Below, in pieces: positions 1 to 12,791 of a stretch of 64,000 bases of DNA. Origin of the DNA: Acanthosepion lycidas (Eukaryota > Mollusca > Cephalopoda > Sepiida > Sepiidae); contig OZ010611.1 of assembly GCA_963932145.1 (NCBI GenBank), forward strand, positions 56,491,292-56,555,291. Reading direction: 5' to 3'. The notes below the pieces were generated by a model, which was not told where the DNA came from, searched no databases, and saw only the letters and a program-made list of their open reading frames with translations. Each line of letters opens with the position of its first letter. Positions within the stretch are counted from its first letter, which is position 1. The position numbers and the translations under genes are program-made.

Positions 1-435
1 CTTATTCTCTTCTGTTTGAGCCGTGTCTTTACCTTTTTCTTCTATATTTAACATTATGAAGAGGCATGGCCCCCCTCTAAATCTGGATTGAAATTATTTT
101 TCATTCTAATTCATAGAAATGGAGTAGCGTGCAATGGTTTCGTCTCATCAAACTGTGAATTAGTAGAAAAAATTGTGGTCACCAAATGGTTGATCAGTGT
201 CTTTTTCTCTTCTGTTTGTGCCTTGTCTTTACCTTTTTCTTCTATATTTAACATTATGTTGAGGCAAGGCCCCCCTCTAAATCTGGATTGAAATTATTTT
301 TCATTCTAATTCATAGAAATGGAGTAGCGTGCAATGGTGTCGTCTCATACAACTGTGAGTTAGTAGATAAATTTGTGGGCACAAAATGGGTGATCAGTGT
401 ATTATTCTCTTCTGTTTGTGCCTTGTCTTTACCTT
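1..435 (+). repeat. Left-edge monomers, related to 51337-52000 and 54533-55200
   Basis: The units here carry the variants ATTATGAAGAGGCATGG, TCATCAAACTGTGAATTAG and TAGTAGATAAATTTG in that order. The same order occurs at 51340-51960 and 54560-55140, except that those places have one extra monomer (51624-51823 and 54820-55019). The window therefore opens inside a HOR related to the one at 51-57 kb. There is no gene. Confidence 0.8.
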
Positions 436-2635
436 TTTCTTCTATATTTAACATTATGTAGAGGCAAGGCCCACCTCTAAATCTGGATTGAAATTATTTT
501 TCATTCTAATTTATAGAAATGGAGTAGCGTGAAATAGTGTCGTCTCATACAACTGTGAGTTAGTAGAAAAATTTGTGGGCACAAAATGGGTGATCATTGA
601 CTTATTCTCTTCTGTTTGAGCCTTGTCTTTACCTTTTTCTTCTATATTTAACATTATGTAGAGGTAAGCCCCCCCTCTAAATCTGGATTGAAATTATTTT
701 TCATTCTCATTCATAGAAATGGAGTAGCGTGCAATGGTTTCGTCTCATGCAACTGTGAGTTAGTAGAAAAATTTGTGGGCACAAAATGGGTGATCAGTGT
801 CTTATTCTCTTCTGTTTGAGCCCTGTCTTTAGCTTTTTCTTCTATATTTAACATTATGTAGAGGCAAGGCCCCCCTATAAATCTGGATTGAAATTATTTT
901 TCATTCTAATTCATAGAAATGGAGTAGCGTGCAATGGTGTCGTCTCATACAACTGTGAATTAGTAGAAAAATTTGTGAGCACAAAATTGGTGATCAGTGA
1001 CTTATTCTCTTCTGTTTGTTCCTTGTCTTTACCTTTTTCTTCTATATTTAACATTATGTTGAGGCAAGGCCCCTCTCTAAATCTGGATTGAAATTATTTT
1101 TCATTCTAATTCATAGAAATGGAGTAGCGTTCAATGGTTTCGTCTCATCAACTGTTAATTAGTAGAAAAAAATTGTGGACACAAAATGGTTGATCAGTGA
1201 CTTTTTCTCTTCTGTTTGTGCCTTGTCTTTACCTTTTTCTTCTATATTTAACATTATGTTGAGGCAAGGCCCCTCTCTAAATCTGGATTGAAATTATTTT
1301 TCATTCTAATTCATAGAAATGGAGTAGCGTGCAATGGTGTCGTCTCATACAACTGTGAGTTAGTAGAAAAATTTGTGGGCACAAAATGGGTGATCAATGT
1401 CTTATTCTATTCTGTTTGTGTCTTGTCTTTACCTTTTTCTTCTATATTTAACATTATGTTGAGGCAAGGCCCCCTCTAAATCTGGATTGAAATTATTTTT
1501 CATGCTCATTCATAGAAATGGAGTAGCGTGCAATGTTGTCGTCTCATACAACTGTGAGTTAGTAGAAAAATTTGTGGGCACAAAATGGGTGATCAGTGAC
1601 TTATTCTCTTCTGTTTGAGCCTTGTCTTTAGCTTTTACTTCTATATTTAAAATTAGTTTGAGGCAAGGCCCCCCTCTAAATCTGGATTGAAATTATTTTT
1701 CATTCTAATTCATACAAATGGAGTAGCGTGCAATGGTTTCGTCTCATACAACTGTGAGTTAGTAGAAAAAAATTGTGGTCACAAAATGGGTGATCAGTGT
1801 CTTATTCTCTTCTGTTTGTGCCTTGTCTATAACCTTTTCTTCAATATTTAACATTATGTAGAGGCAAGGCCCCCCTCTAAATCTGGATTGAAATTATTTT
1901 TCATTCTAATTCATAGAAATGGACTAGCGTGCAATGGTGTTGTCTCATACAACTGTGAGTTAGTAGAAAAATTTGTGGGCACAAAATGGGTGATCAGTGT
2001 CTTATTCTCTTCTGTTTGTGCCTTGTCTTTAACCTTTTCTTCAATATTTAACATTATGTAGAGGCAAGGCCCCACTCTAAATCTGGATTGAAATTATTTA
2101 TCATTCTAATTCATAGAAATGGAGTAGCGTGCAATGGTTTCGTCTCATACAATTGTGAGTTAGTAGAAAAATTTGTGGGCACAAAATGGGTGATCAGTGT
2201 CTTATTCTCTTCTGTTTGAGCCTTGTTTTTAGCTTTTTCTTCTATATTTAACATTATGCAGAGGCAAGGCCCCCCTCAAAATCTGGATTGAAATTATTTT
2301 CCATTCTAATTCATAGAAATGGAGTAGCGTGCAATGGTTTCGTCTCATACAACTGTGAGTTAGTAGAAAAATTTGTGGGCACAAAATGGGTGATCAGTGT
2401 CTTATTCTTTTCTGTTTGTGCCTTGTCTTTACCTTTTTCTTCTATATTTAACATTATGTAGAGGCAAGGCCCCCCTCTAAATCTGGATTGAAATTATTTT
2501 TCATTCTAATTCATAGAAATGGAGTAGCGTGCAATGGTGTCGTCTCATACAACTGTGAGTTAGTAGAAAAATTTGTGGGCACAAAATGGGTGATCAGTGT
2601 CTTATTCTCTTCTGTTTGAGCCTTGTCTTTAGCTT
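436..2635 (+). repeat. HOR A, copy 1 (11 monomers, 2.2 kb)
   Basis: This block is repeated 2200 bp downstream. Shared diagnostic variants are CCACCTCTAA at 471, TGATCATTGA near 591, GAGGTAAGCC at 661, the GTTCAATGG monomer at 1130, the GCTTTTACTTC monomer near 1631 and the CTATAACCTTTTCTTCAA monomer near 1826. Line-by-line comparison of 441-1880 with 2641-4080 shows two substitutions (1137 G versus 3337 A; 1807 C versus 4007 A). Such identity means a recent duplication. Similar monomer order also occurs at 52.0-53.3 kb. Confidence 0.9.
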
Positions 2636-4670
2636 TTTCTTCTATATTTAACATTATGTAGAGGCAAGGCCCACCTCTAAATCTGGATTGAAATTATTTT
2701 TCATTCTAATTTATAGAAATGGAGTAGCGTGAAATAGTGTCGTCTCATACAACTGTGAGTTAGTAGAAAAATTTGTGGGCACAAAATGGGTGATCATTGA
2801 CTTATTCTCTTCTGTTTGAGCCTTGTCTTTACCTTTTTCTTCTATATTTAACATTATGTAGAGGTAAGCCCCCCCTCTAAATCTGGATTGAAATTATTTT
2901 TCATTCTCATTCATAGAAATGGAGTAGCGTGCAATGGTTTCGTCTCATGCAACTGTGAGTTAGTAGAAAAATTTGTGGGCACAAAATGGGTGATCAGTGT
3001 CTTATTCTCTTCTGTTTGAGCCCTGTCTTTAGCTTTTTCTTCTATATTTAACATTATGTAGAGGCAAGGCCCCCCTATAAATCTGGATTGAAATTATTTT
3101 TCATTCTAATTCATAGAAATGGAGTAGCGTGCAATGGTGTCGTCTCATACAACTGTGAATTAGTAGAAAAATTTGTGAGCACAAAATTGGTGATCAGTGA
3201 CTTATTCTCTTCTGTTTGTTCCTTGTCTTTACCTTTTTCTTCTATATTTAACATTATGTTGAGGCAAGGCCCCTCTCTAAATCTGGATTGAAATTATTTT
3301 TCATTCTAATTCATAGAAATGGAGTAGCGTTCAATGATTTCGTCTCATCAACTGTTAATTAGTAGAAAAAAATTGTGGACACAAAATGGTTGATCAGTGA
3401 CTTTTTCTCTTCTGTTTGTGCCTTGTCTTTACCTTTTTCTTCTATATTTAACATTATGTTGAGGCAAGGCCCCTCTCTAAATCTGGATTGAAATTATTTT
3501 TCATTCTAATTCATAGAAATGGAGTAGCGTGCAATGGTGTCGTCTCATACAACTGTGAGTTAGTAGAAAAATTTGTGGGCACAAAATGGGTGATCAATGT
3601 CTTATTCTATTCTGTTTGTGTCTTGTCTTTACCTTTTTCTTCTATATTTAACATTATGTTGAGGCAAGGCCCCCTCTAAATCTGGATTGAAATTATTTTT
3701 CATGCTCATTCATAGAAATGGAGTAGCGTGCAATGTTGTCGTCTCATACAACTGTGAGTTAGTAGAAAAATTTGTGGGCACAAAATGGGTGATCAGTGAC
3801 TTATTCTCTTCTGTTTGAGCCTTGTCTTTAGCTTTTACTTCTATATTTAAAATTAGTTTGAGGCAAGGCCCCCCTCTAAATCTGGATTGAAATTATTTTT
3901 CATTCTAATTCATACAAATGGAGTAGCGTGCAATGGTTTCGTCTCATACAACTGTGAGTTAGTAGAAAAAAATTGTGGTCACAAAATGGGTGATCAGTGT
4001 CTTATTATCTTCTGTTTGTGCCTTGTCTATAACCTTTTCTTCAATATTTAACATTATGTAGAGGCAAGGCCCCCCTCTAAATCTGGATTGAAATTATTTT
4101 TCATTCTAATTCATAGAAATGGAGTAGCGTGCAATGGTTTCGTCTCATACAACTGTGAGTTAGTAGAAAAATTTGTGGGCACAAAATGGGTGATCAGTGT
4201 CTTATTCTCTTCTGTTTGAGCCTTGTTTTTAGCTTTTTCTTCTATATTTAACATTATGCAGAGGCAAGGCCCCCCTCAAAATCTGGATTGAAATTATTTT
4301 CCATTCTAATTCATAGAAATGGAGTAGCGTGCAATGGTTTCGTCTCATACAACTGTGAGTTAGTAGAAAAATTTGTGGGCACAAAATGGGTGATCAGTGT
4401 CTTATTCTTTTCTGTTTGTGCCTTGTCTTTACCTTTTTCTTCTATATTTAACATTATGTAGAGGCAAGGCCCCCCTCTAAATCTGGATTGAAATTATTTT
4501 TCATTCTAATTCATAGAAATGGAGTAGCGTGCAATGGTGTCGTCTCATACAACTGTGAGTTAGTAGAAAAATTTGTGGGCACAAAATGGGTGATCAGTGT
4601 CTTATTCTCTTCTGTTTGAGCCTTGTCTTTAGCTTTTTCTTCTATATTTAACATTATGTAGAGGCAAGGC
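2636..4670 (+). repeat. HOR A, copy 2 (10 monomers; one monomer missing)
   Basis: The copy follows copy 1 at an offset of 2200 bp up to about 4080 and at 2000 bp afterwards. Copy 2 therefore lacks the unit corresponding to about 1881-2080, with no loss of monomer phase. After the gap it again shares the ATTATGCAGAGG and CCCTCAAAATCTGG variants (2255 and 4255) and CTTATTCTTTTCTG (2401 and 4401). The phase-preserving loss points to recombination between neighbouring monomers. The right boundary is where CCACCTCTAA of copy 1 is replaced by CCCCCTCTAA. Confidence 0.88.
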
Positions 4671-7207
4671 CCCCCTCTAAATATGGATTGAAATTATTTT
4701 TCCTTCTCATTCATAGAAATGGAGTAGCGTGCAATGGTTTCGTCTCATACAACTGTGAGATAGTAGAAAAAATTGTGGTCACAAAATGGGTGATCAGTGT
4801 CTTTTTCTCTTCTGTTTGTGCCTTGTCTTTAACCTTTTCTTCAATATTTAACATTATTTAGAGGCAAGGCCCCGCTCTAAATCTGGATTGAAATTATTTT
4901 TCATTCTCATTCATAGAAATGGAGTAGCGTGCAATGGTGTCGTCTCATACAACTGTGAGTTAGTAGAAAAATTTGTGGGCACAAAATGGGTGATCAGTGT
5001 CTTATTCTCTTCTGTTTGAGCCTTGTCTTTAGCTTTTTCCTCTATATTTAACATTATGTAGAGGCAAGGCCCCCCTCTAAATCTGGATTGAAATTATTTT
5101 TCATTCTAATTCATAGAAATGGAGTAGCGTGCAATGGTTTCGTCTCATACAACTGTGAGTAAGTACAAAAATTTGTGGGCACAAAATGGGTGATCAGTGT
5201 CTTATTCTCTTCTGTTTGTGCCTTGTCTTTACCTTTTTCTTCTATATTTAACATTATGTAGAGGCAAGCCCCGCCTCTAAATCTGGATTGAATTTATTTT
5301 TCATTCTAATTCATAGAAATGGAGTAGCATGCAATGGTGTCGTCTCATACAACTGTGAGTTAGTAGAAAAATTTGTGGGCACAAAATGGGTGATACGTGT
5401 CTTATTCTCTTCTGTTTGTGCCTTGTCTTTACCTTTTTCTTCTATATTTAACATTATGTAGAGGCAAGGCCCCCATCTAAATCTGGATTGAATTTATTTT
5501 TCATTCTAATTCATAGAAATGGAGTAGCATGCAATGGTGTCGTCTCATACACCTGTGTGTTAGTAGAAAAATTTGTGGGCACAAAATGGGTGATCAGTGT
5601 CTTATTCTCTTCTGTTTGAGCCTTGTCTAGCTTTTTCATCTACTTTTAACATTATGTAGAGGCAAGGCCCCCCTCTAAATCTGGATTGAAATTATTTTTC
5701 ATTCTCTTTCATAGAAATGGTGTAGCGTGCAATGGTGTCATCTCATACAACTGTGAGTTAGTAGTAAAATTTGTGGGCACGAAATGGGTGATCAGAGATT
5801 TATTCTCTTCTGTTTGAGCCTTGTCTTTACCTTTTTCTTCTATATTTAACACTATGTAGAGGAAAGGCCCCCCTCTAAATCTGGATTGAAATTATTTTTC
5901 ATTCTAATTCATAGAAATGGAGTAGCGTGCAATGGTGTCGTCTCATACAACTGTGAGTTAGTAGAAAAATTTGTGGGCACAAAATGGGTGATCAGTGTCT
6001 TATTCTGTTCTGTTTGAGCCTTGTCTTTAGCTTTTTCTTCTATATTTAACATTATGTAGAGGAAAGGCCCCCCTCTAAATCTGGATTGAATTTATTTTTC
6101 ATTCTAATTCATAGAAATGGAGTAGCATGCAATGCAGTCGTCTCATACAACTGTGAGTTAGTAGAAAAATTTGTGGGCACAAAATGGGTGATCAGTGTCT
6201 TATTCTCTTCTGTTTGTGCCTTGTCTTTACCTTTTTTTTCTATATTTAACATTATGTAGAGGCAAGGCCCCCCTCTAAATCTGGATTGAATTTATTTTTC
6301 ATTCTAATTCATAGAAATTGAGTAGCATGCAATGGCGTCTTTATATACAACTGTGAGTTACTAGAAAAATTTGTGGGCACAAAATGGGTGATCAGTGTCT
6401 TATTCTCTTCTGTTTGAGCCTTGTCTAGCTTTTTCATCTACATTTAACATTATGTAGAGGCAAGGCCCCCCTCTAAATCTGGATTGAAATTATTTTTCAT
6501 TCTAATTCATAGAAATGGTGTAGCGTGCAATGGTGTCGTCACCTACAACTGTGAGTTAGTAGAAAAATTTGTGGGCACAAAATGGGTGATCAGTGTCTTA
6601 TTCTCTTCTGTTTGAGCCTTGTCTAGCTTTTTCATCTACATTTACATTATGTAGAGGCAAGGCGCCCCTCTAAATCTGGATTGAAATTATTTTTCATTCT
6701 AATTCATAGAAATGCAGTAGCATGCAATGGTGTCGTCTCATACACCTGTGTGTTAGTAGAAAAATTTGTGGGCACAAAATGGGTGATCAGTGTTTTATTC
6801 TCTTCTGTTTGAGCCTTGTCTAGCTTTTTCATCTACTTTTAACATTATGTAGAGGCAAGGCCCCCCTCTAAATCTGGATTGAAATTATTTTTCATTCTCT
6901 TTCATAGAAATGGTGTAGCGTGCAATGGTGTCATCTCATACAACTGTGAGTTAGTAGTAAAATTTGTGGGCACGAAATGGGTGATCAGAGATTTATTCTC
7001 TTCTCTTTGAGCATTGTCTTTACCTTTTTCTTCTATATTTAACACTATGTAGAGGAAAGGCCCCCCTCTAAATCTGGATTGAAATTATTTTTCATTCTAA
7101 TTCATAGAAATGGAGTAGCGTGCAATGGTGTCGTCTCATACAACTGTGAGTTAGTAGAAAAATTTGTGGGCACAAAATGGGTGATCAGTGTCTTATTCTG
7201 TTCTGTT
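4671..7207 (+). repeat. Mixed block with 0.6-kb and 1.2-kb sub-repeats
   Basis: This stretch introduces monomers with CTTGTCTAGCTTTTTCATCT, two bases shorter than the usual CTTTAGC form, and monomers starting GAATTTATTTTT with AGCATGC. The motif ACACCTGTGTGT recurs at about 5551 and 6743 (offset 1192) and at 7340 (offset a further 597), each time followed by the same CATCTACTTTTAACATT unit and by CACTATG or similar units. This is a three- and six-monomer period, less regular than the neighbouring HORs. There is no gene. Confidence 0.78.
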
Positions 7208-9999
7208 TGAGCCTTGTCTAGCTTTTTCATCTACATTTAACATTATGTAGAGGCAAGGCGCCCCTCTAAATCTGGATTGAAATTATTTTTCATTCTAATT
7301 CATAGAAATGCAGTAGCATGCAATGGTGTCGTCTCATACACCTGTGTGTTAGTAGAAAAATTTGTGGGCACAAAATGGGTGATCAGTGTCTTATTCTCTT
7401 CTGTTTGAGCCTTGTCTAGCTTTTTCATCTACTTTTAACATTATGTAGAGGCAAGGCCCCCCTCTAAATATGGATTGAAATTATTTTTCATTCTCTTTCA
7501 TAGAAATGGTGTAGCGTGCAATGGTGTCATCTCATACAACTGTGAGTTAGTAGTAAAATTTGTGGGCACGAAATGGGTGATCAGAGATTTATTCTCTTCT
7601 CTTTGAGCCTTGTCTTTACCTTTTTCTTCTATATTTAACACTATGTAGAGGAAAGGCCCCCCTCTAAATCTGGATTGAAATTATTTTTCATTCTAATTCA
7701 TAGAAATGGAGTAGCGTGCAATGGTGTCGTCTCATACAACTGTGAGTTAGTAGAAAAATTTGTGGGCACAAAATGGGTGATCAGTGTCTTATTCTGTTCT
7801 GTTTGAGCCTTGTCTTTAGCTTTTTCTTCTATATTTAACATTATGTAGAGGAAAGGCCCCCCTCTAAATCTGGATTGAATTTATTTTTCATTCTAATTCA
7901 TAGAAATGGAGTAGCATGCAATGCTGTCGTCTCATACAACTGTGAGTTAGTAGAAAAATTTGTGGGCACAAAATGGGTGATCAGTGTCTTATTCTCTTCT
8001 GTTTGTGCCTTGTCTTTACCTTTTTCTTCTATATTTAACATTATGTAGAGGCAAGGCCCCCCTCTAAATCTGGATTGAATTTATTTTTCATTCTAATTCA
8101 TAGAAATTGAGTAGCATGCAATGGCGTCTTTATATACAACTGTGAGTTACTAGAAAAATTTGTGGGCACAAAATGGGTGATCAGTGTCTTATTCTCTTCT
8201 GTTTGAGCCTTGTCTAGCTTTTTCATCTACATTTAACATTATGTAGAGGCAAGGCCCCCCTCTAAATCTGGATTGAAATTATTTTTCATTCTAATTCATA
8301 GAAATGGAGTAGCGTGCAATGGTGTCGTCACCTACAACTGTGAGTTAGTAGAAAAATTTGTGGGCACAAAATGGGTGAGCAGTGCCTTATTCTCTTCTGT
8401 TTGAGCCTTGTCTTTAGCTTTTTCTTCTATATTTAACATTATGTAGAGGCAAGGCCCCCCTCTAAATCTGGATTGAAATTATTTTTCATTCTAATTTATA
8501 GAAATGGAGTAGCGTGCAATGGTGTCGTCTCATACAACTGTGAGTTAGTAGAAAAATTTGTGGGCATGAAATGGGTGATCAGAGACTTATTCTCTTCTGT
8601 TTGAGCCTTGTCTTTACCTTTTTCTTCTATATTTAACATTATGTAGAGGCAAGGCCCCCCTCTAAATCTGGATTGAAATTATTTTTCATTCTAATTCATA
8701 GAAATGGAGTAGCGTGCAATGGTGTCGTCTCATACAACTGTGAGTTAGTAGAAAAATTTGGGGGCACAAAATGGGTGATCAGTGTCTTAATCTCTTCTGT
8801 TTGAGCCTTGTCTTTAGCTTTTTCTTCTATATTTAACATTATGTAGAGGCAAGGCCCCCCTCTAAATCTGGATTGAAATTATTTTTCCTTCTCATTCATA
8901 GAAATAGAGTAGCGTGCAATGGTTTCGTCTCATACAACTGTGAGTTAGTAGAAAAAATTGTGGTCACAAAATGGGTGATCAGTGTCTTTTTCTCTTCTGT
9001 TTGTGCCTTGTCGTTAACCTTTTCTTCAATATTTAACATTATGTAGAGGCAAGGCCCCCCTCTAAATCTGGATTGAAATTGTTTTTCATTCTCATTCATA
9101 GAAATGGAGTAGCGTGCAATGGTGTCGTCTCATACAACTGTGAGTTAGTAGAAAAATTTGTGGGCACAAAATGGGTGATCAGTGTCTTATACTCTTCTGT
9201 TTGAGCCTTGTCTTTAGCTTTTTCCTCTATATTTACCATTATGTAGAGGCAAGGCCCCCCTCTAAATCTGGATTGAAATTATTTTTCATTCTAATTCATA
9301 GAAATGGAGTAGCGTGCAATGGTTTCGTCTCATACAACTGTGAGTTAGTACAAAAATTTGTGGGCACAAAATGGGTGATCAGTGTCTTATTCTCTTCTGT
9401 TTGTGCCTTGTCTTTACCTTTTTCTTCTATATTTAACATTATGTAGAGGCAAGGCCCCCCTCTAAATCTGGATTGAATTCATTTCTCATTCTAATTCATA
9501 GAAATGGAGTAGAATGCAATGGTGGCGTCTCATACAACTCTGAGTTAGTAGAAAAATTTGTGGGCACAAAATGGGTGATCAGTGTCTTATTCTCTTCTGT
9601 TTGTGCCTTGTCTTTACCTTTTTCTTCTATATTTAACATTATGTAGAGGCAATGCCCCCCTCTAAATCTGGATTGAATTTATTTTTCATTCTAATTCATA
9701 GAAATGGAGTAGCATGCAATGGTGTCGTCACATACAACTGTGAGTTACTAAAAAAATTTGTGGGCACAAAATGGGTGATCAGTGTCTTATTCTCTTCTGT
9801 TTGAGCCTTGTCTAGCTTTTTCATCTACATTTAACATTATGTAGAGGCAAGGCCCCCCTCTAAATCTGGATTGAAATTATTTTTCATTCTAATTCATAGA
9901 AATAGAGTAGCGTGCAATGGTGTCGTCTCATACAACTATGAGTTAGTAGAAAAATTAGTGGGCACAAAATGGGTGTTCAGTGTCTTATTCTCTTCTGTT
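7208..9999 (+). repeat. HOR B, copy 1 (14 monomers, 2792 bp)
   Basis: This block is followed directly by a second copy at an exact offset of 2792 bp, which is 14 units minus eight bases, mostly due to the short CTTGTCTAGC units. Shared rare variants include ACACCTGTGTGT (7340/10132), ATGCTGTCGTCT (near 7921/10713), ATGGCGTCTTTATATAC (near 8120/10912), GTCACCTACAAC (near 8326/11118) and GGGCATGAAATGG (near 8563/11355). I noticed roughly twenty differences between copies, about 99% identity, so this pair is older than the other large pairs. Confidence 0.88.
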
Positions 10000-12791
10000 T
10001 GAGCCTTGTCTAGCTTTTTCATCTACATTTAACATTATGTAGAGGCAAGGCCCCCCTCTAAATCTGGATTGAAATTATTTTTCATTCTAATTCATAGAAA
10101 TGGAGTAGCATGCAATGGTGTCGTCTCATACACCTGTGTGTTAGTAGAAAAATTTGTGGGCACAAAATGGGTGATCAGTGTCTTATTCTCTTCTGTTTGA
10201 GCCTTGTCTAGCTTTTTCATCTACTTTTAACATTATGTAGAGGCAAGGCCCCCCTCTAAATCTGGATTGAAATTATTTTTCATTCTCTTTCATAGAAATG
10301 GTGTAGCGTGCAATGGTGTCATCTCATACAACTGTGAGTTAGTAGTAAAATTTGTGGGCACGAAATGGGTGATCAGAGACTTATTCTCTTCTGTTTGAGC
10401 CTTGTCTTTACCTTTTTCTTCTATATTTAACACCATGTAGAGGAAAGGCCCCCCTCTAAATCTGGATTGAAATTATTTTTCATTCTAATTCATAGAAATG
10501 GAGTAGCGTGCAATGGTGTCGTCTCATACAACTGTGAGTTAGTAGAAAAATTTGTGGGCACAAAATGGGTGATCAGTGTCTTATTCTGTTCTGTTTGAGC
10601 CTTGTCTTTAGCTTTTTCTTCTATATTTAACATTATGTAGAGGAAAGGCCCCCCTCTAAATCTGGATTGAATTTATTTTTCATTCTAATTCATAGAAATG
10701 GAGTAGCATGCAATGCTGTCGTCTCATACAACTGTGAGTTAGTAGAAAAATTTGTGGGCACAAAATGGGTGATCAGTGTCTTATTCTCTTCTGTTTGTGC
10801 CTTGTCTTTACCTTTTTCTTCTATATTTAACATTATGTAGAGGCAAGGCCCCCCTCTAAATCTGGATTGAATTTATTTTTCATTCTAATTCATAGAAATT
10901 GAGTAGCATGCAATGGCGTCTTTATATACAACTGTGAGTTACTAGAAAAATTTGTGGGCACAAAATGGGTGATCAGTGTCTTATTCTCTTCTGTTTGAGC
11001 CTTGTCTAGCTTTTTCATCTACATTTAACATTATGTAGAGGCAAGGCCCCCCTCTAAATCTGGATTGAAATTATTTTTCATTCTAATTCATAGAAATGGA
11101 GTAGCGTGCAATGGTGTCGTCACCTACAACTGTGAGTTAGTAGTAAAATTTGTGGGCACAAAATGGGTGAGCAGTGCCTTATTCTCTTCTGTTTGAGCCT
11201 TGTCTTTAGCTTTTTCTTCTATATTTAACATTATGTAGAGGCAAGGCCCCCCTCTAAATCTGGATTGAAATTATTTTTCATTCTAATTTATAGAAATGGA
11301 GTAGCGTGCAATGGTGTCGTCTCATACAACTGTGAGTTAGTAGAAAAATTTGTGGGCATGAAATGGGTGATCAGAGACTTATTCTCTTCTGTTTGAGCCT
11401 TGTCTTTACCTTTTTCTTCTATATTTAACATTATGTAGAGGCAAGGCCCCCCTCTAAATCTGGATTGAAATTATTTTTCATTCTAATTCATAGAAATGGA
11501 GTAGCGTGCAATGGTGTCGTCTCATACATATGTGAGTTAGTAGAAAAATTTGTGGGCACAAAATGGGTGATCAGTGTCTTAATCTCTTCTGTTTGAGCCT
11601 TGTCTTTAGCTTTTTCTTCTATATTTAACATTATGTAGAGGCAAGGCCCCCCTCTAAATCTGGATTGAAATTATTTTTCCTTCTCATTCATAGAAATAGA
11701 GTAGCGTGCAATGGTTTCGTCTCATACAACTGTGAGTTAGTAGAAAAAATTGTGGTCACAAAATGGGTGATCAGTGTCTTTTTCTCTTCTGTTTGTGCCT
11801 TGTCGTTAACCTTTTCTTCAATATTTAACATTATGTAGAGGCAAGGCCCCCCTCTAAATCTGGATTGAAATTCTTTTTCATTCTCATTCATAGAAATGGA
11901 GTAGCGTGCAATGGTGTCGTCTCATACAACTGTGAGTTAGTAGAAAAATTTGTGGGCACAAAATGGTTGATCAGTGTCTTATACTCTTCTGTTTGAGCCT
12001 TGTCTTTACCTTTTTCCTCTATATTTACCATTATGTAGAGGCAAGGCCCCCCTCTAAATCTGGATTGAAATTATTTTTCATTCTAATTCATAGAAATGGA
12101 GTAGCGTGCAATGGTTTCGTCTCATACAACTGTGAGTTAGTACAAAAATTTGTGGGCACAAAATGGGTGATCAGTGTCTTATTCTCTTCTGTTTGTGCCT
12201 TGTCTTTACCTTTTTCTTCTATATTTAACATTATGTAGAGGCAAGGCCCCCCTCTAAATCTGGATTGAATTCATTTCTCATTCTAATTCATAGAAATGGA
12301 GTAGCATGCAATGGTGTCGTCTCATACAACTCTGAGTTAGTAGAAAAATTTGTGGGCACAAAATGGGTGATCAGTGTCTTATTCTCTTCTGTTTGTGCCT
12401 TGTCTTTACCTTTTTCTTCTATATTTAACATTATGTAGAGGCAAGGCCCCCCTCTAAATCTGGATTGAATTTATTTTTCATTCTAATTCATAGAAATGGA
12501 GTAGCATGCAATGGTGTCGTCACATACAACTGTGAGTTACTAAAAAAATTTGTGGGCACAAAATGGGTGATCAGTGTCTTATTCTCTTCTGTTTGAGCCT
12601 TGTCTAGCTTTTTCATCTACATTTAACATTATGTAGAGGCAAGGCACCCCTCTAAATCTGGATTGAAATTATTTTTCATTCTAATTCATAGAAATAGAGT
12701 AGCGTGCAATGGTGTCGTCTCATACAACTATGAGTTAGTAGAAAAATTTGTGGGCACAAAATGGGTGTTCAGTGTCTTATTCTCTTCTGTT
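10000..12791 (+). repeat. HOR B, copy 2 (14 monomers, 2792 bp)
   Basis: Tandem partner of the preceding block. Differences include CACCATG against CACTATG near 10431, TAGTAAAATTTG against TAGAAAAATTTG near 11143, TACATATGTGAG against TACAACTGTGAG near 11526, and a normal AGCATGC unit where copy 1 has AGAATGC near 9510. It ends where a CTTTAGC/ATATTGAAAATTA monomer replaces the CTAGC/CATCTACATTT monomer near 12795. Confidence 0.88.

Noticed and set aside
21..80. CTAATTC and GAATTAG as a long-range stem within a unit
   Set aside because: These seven-base arms pair only in the GTGAATTAG variant; the common form is GAGTTAG, and the arms lie about 45 bases apart, so chance is sufficient.
8896..12238. 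Reverse-strand frames at 8896-9099 and 11688-11891 and longer forward frames at 9171-9446 and 11963-12238
   Set aside because: They are the same stretch in two copies of HOR B (offset 2792), so their conservation is explained by duplication; they cover parts of one to two satellite units and have no coding signature.
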